The translations under genes and the position numbers were made by a program. Positions 61,042 through 64,000 of a DNA stretch of 64,000 nucleotides are shown here, piece by piece (within the stretch, counting starts at the first letter, position 1; every line of letters begins with the position of its first letter). Source of the DNA: Synchiropus splendidus (Eukaryota > Chordata > Actinopteri > Syngnathiformes > Callionymidae); the NCBI RefSeq assembly GCF_027744825.2, contig NC_071347.1, positions 22,548,001-22,612,000 of the forward strand, written 5' to 3'. Under the pieces are notes generated by a model that saw only the letters and a program-made list of their open reading frames with translations, did not search any database and had not been told where the DNA came from.

Positions 61042-61291
61042 GTGGGACGCTCATCTGTGTCGCGTCTCGCCGTTTGAAGCTGAAAAATCACGTCCTTTTA
61101 TCTTGACTTTATATGGTTTCAATAGTTTGTACAGGTTGAATTGACGCGTGTCGTCTTATGATTCATCGATAAAATGAAGTGTATATTTTAGATCAATTCA
61201 GTAAAATAGGTGATAAATAATACTTGAAGAGAGTAGTGGTAGTTGTTGCACTTTTGAAGCATCGCCTGACTTTGTCCTGTGGTTACCGTAG
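61042..61291 (+). other. pard6a: pard6a intron 5 (250 bp)
   Basis: Donor GTGGGA, acceptor GTTACCGTAG. Reading through exon 5 would end at a stop within about 100 bp, and the downstream exon opens an acidic tail typical of Par6. This splice completes a Ser codon (AG/C). The acceptor has a weak pyrimidine tract. Confidence 0.8.
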
Positions 61292-61586
61292 CAACAGCAT
61301 CGCCGAGGGCGACAGCGACGAGGACGAGGACGACGGCGACCTCATCATGGAGAGCGACCTCCTGATGTACGAGTCCCACCGCCTGTCCAACAGCCACGAC
61401 CTGAGCCGAGACCCGGCGAGCGGCGGGCCCCACAGCCACGCTCCGGCCAGGCCCCTCCCCCAGAGCGTCTCCATGCCCGGCAGCATAGGCGCCGCCCTCA
61501 GCGACCGCTCCAATCACAACGGAAGCGCGGGCCACGCGGCCAGTCAGGAGAACCTGAGGGAGGACGGCAACGTCATCACGCTGTAG
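61292..61586 (+). CDS. pard6a: pard6a coding exon 6 (acidic tail and C-terminus)
   Basis: This 295-nt exon ends with TAG at 61584-61586 and encodes residues 312-408. It begins NSIAEGD and has an acidic cluster (SDEDEDDGDLIMESD) like the SEEDD/IIIED region of Par6B. A His/Ser/Pro-rich tail follows, ending EDGNVITL, a hydrophobic C-terminus like the VTL/ITL ends of Par6G and Par6B. The tail is the least conserved part of the family, so the domain assignment rests on the acidic cluster and the end. Confidence 0.85.
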
Positions 61587-62575
61587 TTCAGAACTGTGGA
61601 CCAGACTGTGACCAAGCACCTTCACTTTACCTAAAGACGGCGCCCTGTCGCCGCGGATCTTCCGTCTGTGGACCGTGTGCCTGACCCTGCATGGACGTGA
61701 CCTCGCCACCGGTGTCACCGCGGCGGCTTCTCCTCCTCATTTTTCTTTCAAACGAACAGAATGGAGCCAAAAAAAATCAACAAGAGAAGATGAAAATGTA
61801 ACATGTAATCGCACATATTTATGTTCTGTATTTGGCGGGAAAGTTCTATCTGAGGTTGCTTTTTTTATTTCTGTGAAGAAGATTTTAAAGAACGTGTCGG
61901 AGTTCAGAGGGACCTGGAGATCAATCAGTCACAAAATGGTCTTGAATGAGCAGTGAAGTGGTCTCTCTGGGAGCGGCCCGGTCAGCCCAAGTCCAGCGGC
62001 GCGGCTCATTGAACCACGCTACCTTTGTGGATCTGTTGGACTCACTTGTTGGACTCGCCGCGTGGACTCACTCACTGGCAGACGTTCAGGTTCAGTCCTC
62101 TGCGCATGCTAACGTTAGCAAGCATAGCATATGAAAAGTGACGACACAAGCGACGACTTCCGGGTCAGAAAATGATTTTCTGTTTCAAGTTGTCAGGAAA
62201 GTGGTCAGAGACTTGGACCGAGGTTTATTCATGTGTGACACTGCAGTCGTTCACCAAATCATACATTTATGTTGGAAGCAAACTCAACTCCGATCACATG
62301 ACTAAATCCTGGAGAAATCTTGTTGCTCCTCTCTTCTGGTCTTCTCGGCTAACCGAGGTCACGTGACCAGCTGGACTTCCTGACCCGCCCCGCGCTCAGG
62401 TCGTCGCGCCCAATCAGCATGGAACTCTCCTGATTCGACTTTTTAACTTTCGTATTTAAAGCCTTCTCCAGAGGTCCGTGTGAACGTGGCACCGAGTCTG
62501 AGGAGCTGGTAGGGATTTTTATTACTGTGTGGATGGATGTAGCGAAATAAAGGCGACACCAAGACCCGCCTGACT
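61587..62575 (+). other. pard6a: pard6a 3' UTR (inferred extent)
   Basis: This follows the stop codon. The first canonical AATAAA on the plus strand after the stop is at 62546-62551, and the next 30 bases contain a T/G-rich stretch suitable for cleavage. The extent is an inference, since a non-canonical earlier site is possible. Confidence 0.5.
62546..62551 (+). terminator. Candidate poly(A) signal AATAAA for pard6a
   Basis: A canonical hexamer within GCGAAATAAAGGCG, about 960 bp past the pard6a stop codon, with a T/G-rich stretch shortly downstream. Confidence 0.45.
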
Positions 62576-62910
62576 TTTCGTGACGCACGTCTCTGAGGGA
62601 GCTGGCTCTGACCCAAGACCTCCTCCCAGGAGGCCCCAGATGTTGTCGCTTCCACTTCCTCTTTCATTCACCTCCTGCCCTGCTCAACTTTCTTCCTCCA
62701 GGCCCCTCCCTCTCCTGCCGCTGTCAGTCAACCGAAGGAAGGGCCTCACAACCCTGGTGAGACAAGCGCACGCTGCATCAACACCGATGTTGTGACGCTG
62801 ATGTCGAAGTCGGTGGTTGAAACGGTCTTTTGGTGGAGAGACGGCAGGAGGTGGAAGGGAGTGAGAGGAAGTGAGGAAATTCCTGTCATGTCTGAACCGT
62901 CCCATCATCC

Positions 62911-62988
62911 TGTATGTGTGTGTGTGTGTGTGGAGGTATTAGCTTACAGTCGGACCGGCTGGCTGACACACACACACACACACACACT
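62911..62988. repeat. (TG)n and (CA)n microsatellite pair
   Basis: About 10 TG units (62911-62931), 35 bp of unique sequence, then about 11 CA units (62967-62988). Confidence 0.85.
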
Positions 62989-63269
62989 GCTCTCTTTCAT
63001 TATTACCCTCCGCCTCACTTCACCTCTGAGCTCCTGGCTGACGTTCATTCATGCTGCTCTCCCTCAAGGGAAGAGAGGGGGACACTGGGGGGAGCAGAAG
63101 AGGGGCTCAGTGACTGGACTCACCGGCGAATAGAAACAGTCGGGGTCCAGTCAGTGCTGCTGGAGGAGACTGGAGTAACAGGAGGAGATTCAACCTCATG
63201 TTTTCCTCCAGGAGAAACAGTCCAGGCAGTACGAGTTCCTGCAGACATGGAGTAGTACTCAGGGAGCTG

Positions 63270-63760
63270 TATTTGTAACAGTCAAAGTAGCAGTTGCAGC
63301 AGCAGTTGTAGTTCTCAGAGTAGTAATGGTGTGTGGGGTTGTAGTAGTGGTGCTAGTAATTGTTGTAGTCATAGAGGCCATAGTTGTGGGTGTTGATCAT
63401 GGTAGTCAAGTACCAGTAGGAGCAAATATGACGGTAGAGCAGTGCCACCAAGTTGTAGTATTGATAGTAGTAGTTGTTGCAGTTAAAGTACTAGTTACAG
63501 TTGAGGTAGCAGTCAAAGTTGTACAAGTAGTAATGATTCTGGTGATAACTGTAGTACCAGAAGAAGTTGTAGGGAGTGATGATGGTAGTAGCTGTAGTCT
63601 ATCAATACTCGTCATACTTCTGGTATTATTTCTATTACTACAAGAAGTAGTAATGGATGATGTTGAAGTTCAGCAGTATCTATGGAGGAGCTCACAGTAG
63701 TCAGACCTATGATGAGGGCTGTGTACTCTGGGTGGCAGTCGTACTTGTTCTAGCCGAGGT
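63270..63760. repeat. Degenerate GTA/GTT trinucleotide tract
   Basis: Roughly 490 bp rich in GTA, GTT, GTG and AGT triplets, with no long perfect run. The valine-rich open frame at 63326-63700 is a product of this composition. Confidence 0.75.
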
Positions 63761-64000
63761 TTTGCTTGGTGTGTTGTACAGTACAGCTGGTGTAGTTCTC
63801 CCTCCTCCAGCAGCTCCAGCAGGATCACTGCTCTGCTCTGGACTCTGGACTCTGGACCCGGCGGATCTGAGCGGCTCAGTCTGGATCAGAAATCTCTTGT
63901 GACTGACAGAGCAGACCTCCTTCTCTTGCGTCATACATTCTGGGCCCTGGTCATAATGTTTAGCGTTCGAGCTCCTAGCTCTGTTTTATATTTTACTTGT

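Larger units (their letters stand above)
45830..61586 (+). other. pard6a: pard6a gene: Par6 cell-polarity adaptor, six coding exons
   Basis: This is a complete gene for a Par6 protein of 408 residues (human Par6 proteins are about 346-376). Par6 binds atypical PKC through PB1, Cdc42-GTP through the semi-CRIB/PDZ, and Par3, Crumbs or Pals1 through PDZ, and it acts at apical junctions and in asymmetric division. The order is polyQ (5-15), PB1 (about 25-106), semi-CRIB (about 146-165), PDZ (about 170-263), a Gly/Ser-rich linker, an acidic stretch (SDEDEDDGD) and a C-terminus EDGNVITL. The N-terminal RTP and VEVKSK motifs and the [14 protein letters not shown] and DEILEVNGI motifs favour the A paralog. 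The acidic tail and VITL end resemble the B paralog, so the paralog letter is less certain than the family. Confidence 0.85.
62576..64000. other. DNA downstream of pard6a
   Basis: Microsatellites (62911-62988) and a degenerate trinucleotide tract (63270-63760). No gene is recognised before the window ends. Confidence 0.6.

Noticed and set aside
63326..63700. 124-codon valine-rich open frame
   Set aside because: It is generated by the GTA/GTT-rich tract. There is no recognisable domain.
1..64000. A new multi-gene system such as defence or biosynthesis
   Set aside because: The window is vertebrate DNA with two known gene families and repeats. Nothing on either strand suggests an operon-like or novel gene set.

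Overview
The window is vertebrate genomic DNA, almost certainly from a teleost fish. Two split genes with canonical GT-AG introns can be recognised by their protein sequence. The background holds CA/TG microsatellites, minisatellites, fragments of a fish-type LINE and short inverted-repeat elements. I saw no bacterial or viral gene organisation. Nearly all other open frames are chance or repeat-derived.

Left part (1 to about 22.1 kb, minus strand): the 5' end of a neurotrophin-3 receptor gene, ntrk3 (TrkC). The start/signal-peptide exon lies at 21830-22086. Two leucine-rich-repeat exons lie at 4104-4178 and 3698-3769, and the gene runs off the left edge. Intron 1 is about 17.7 kb. It carries a roughly 56-copy 21-bp minisatellite (18747-19919), a three-copy 12-bp GC-box repeat, a pogo/Tigger-like inverted-repeat element, a LINE fragment and several microsatellites. 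Just upstream of exon 1 (22.54-24.30 kb) is a tandem array of about 314-bp units, each with the same nuclear-receptor, E-box-like and CCAAT-type motifs.

Middle part (24.3-45.5 kb): no gene I can support. It contains a large minisatellite field with a 28-bp unit and a 112-bp higher-order unit (36.2-37.57 kb, continuing degenerately at 38.3-39.1 kb), copies of a short element with TTGTGGGGACC inverted ends, LINE 3' fragments and microsatellites.

Right part (45.5-62.6 kb, plus strand): a complete pard6-family gene, best assigned to pard6a. It has six coding exons for a 408-residue PB1 / semi-CRIB / PDZ polarity protein. Exon 1 carries an (CAG)11 polyglutamine tract and sits in a GC-rich promoter with a perfect CRE. 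The PDZ domain is interrupted by two very short introns of 57 and 70 nt. The 57-nt intron is stop-free and a multiple of three, so its retention would add 19 residues in frame. A candidate poly(A) signal is at 62546-62551.

The two genes are head to head, about 23.7 kb apart between start codons. TrkC is a neuronal receptor tyrosine kinase and Par6 is the adaptor of the Cdc42-aPKC-Par3 polarity complex. Nothing in the sequence shows that they share regulation. I found no convincing new multi-gene system. The most interesting items are the short in-frame PDZ intron, the regulatory-motif-bearing tandem array upstream of ntrk3, and the intronic minisatellite.
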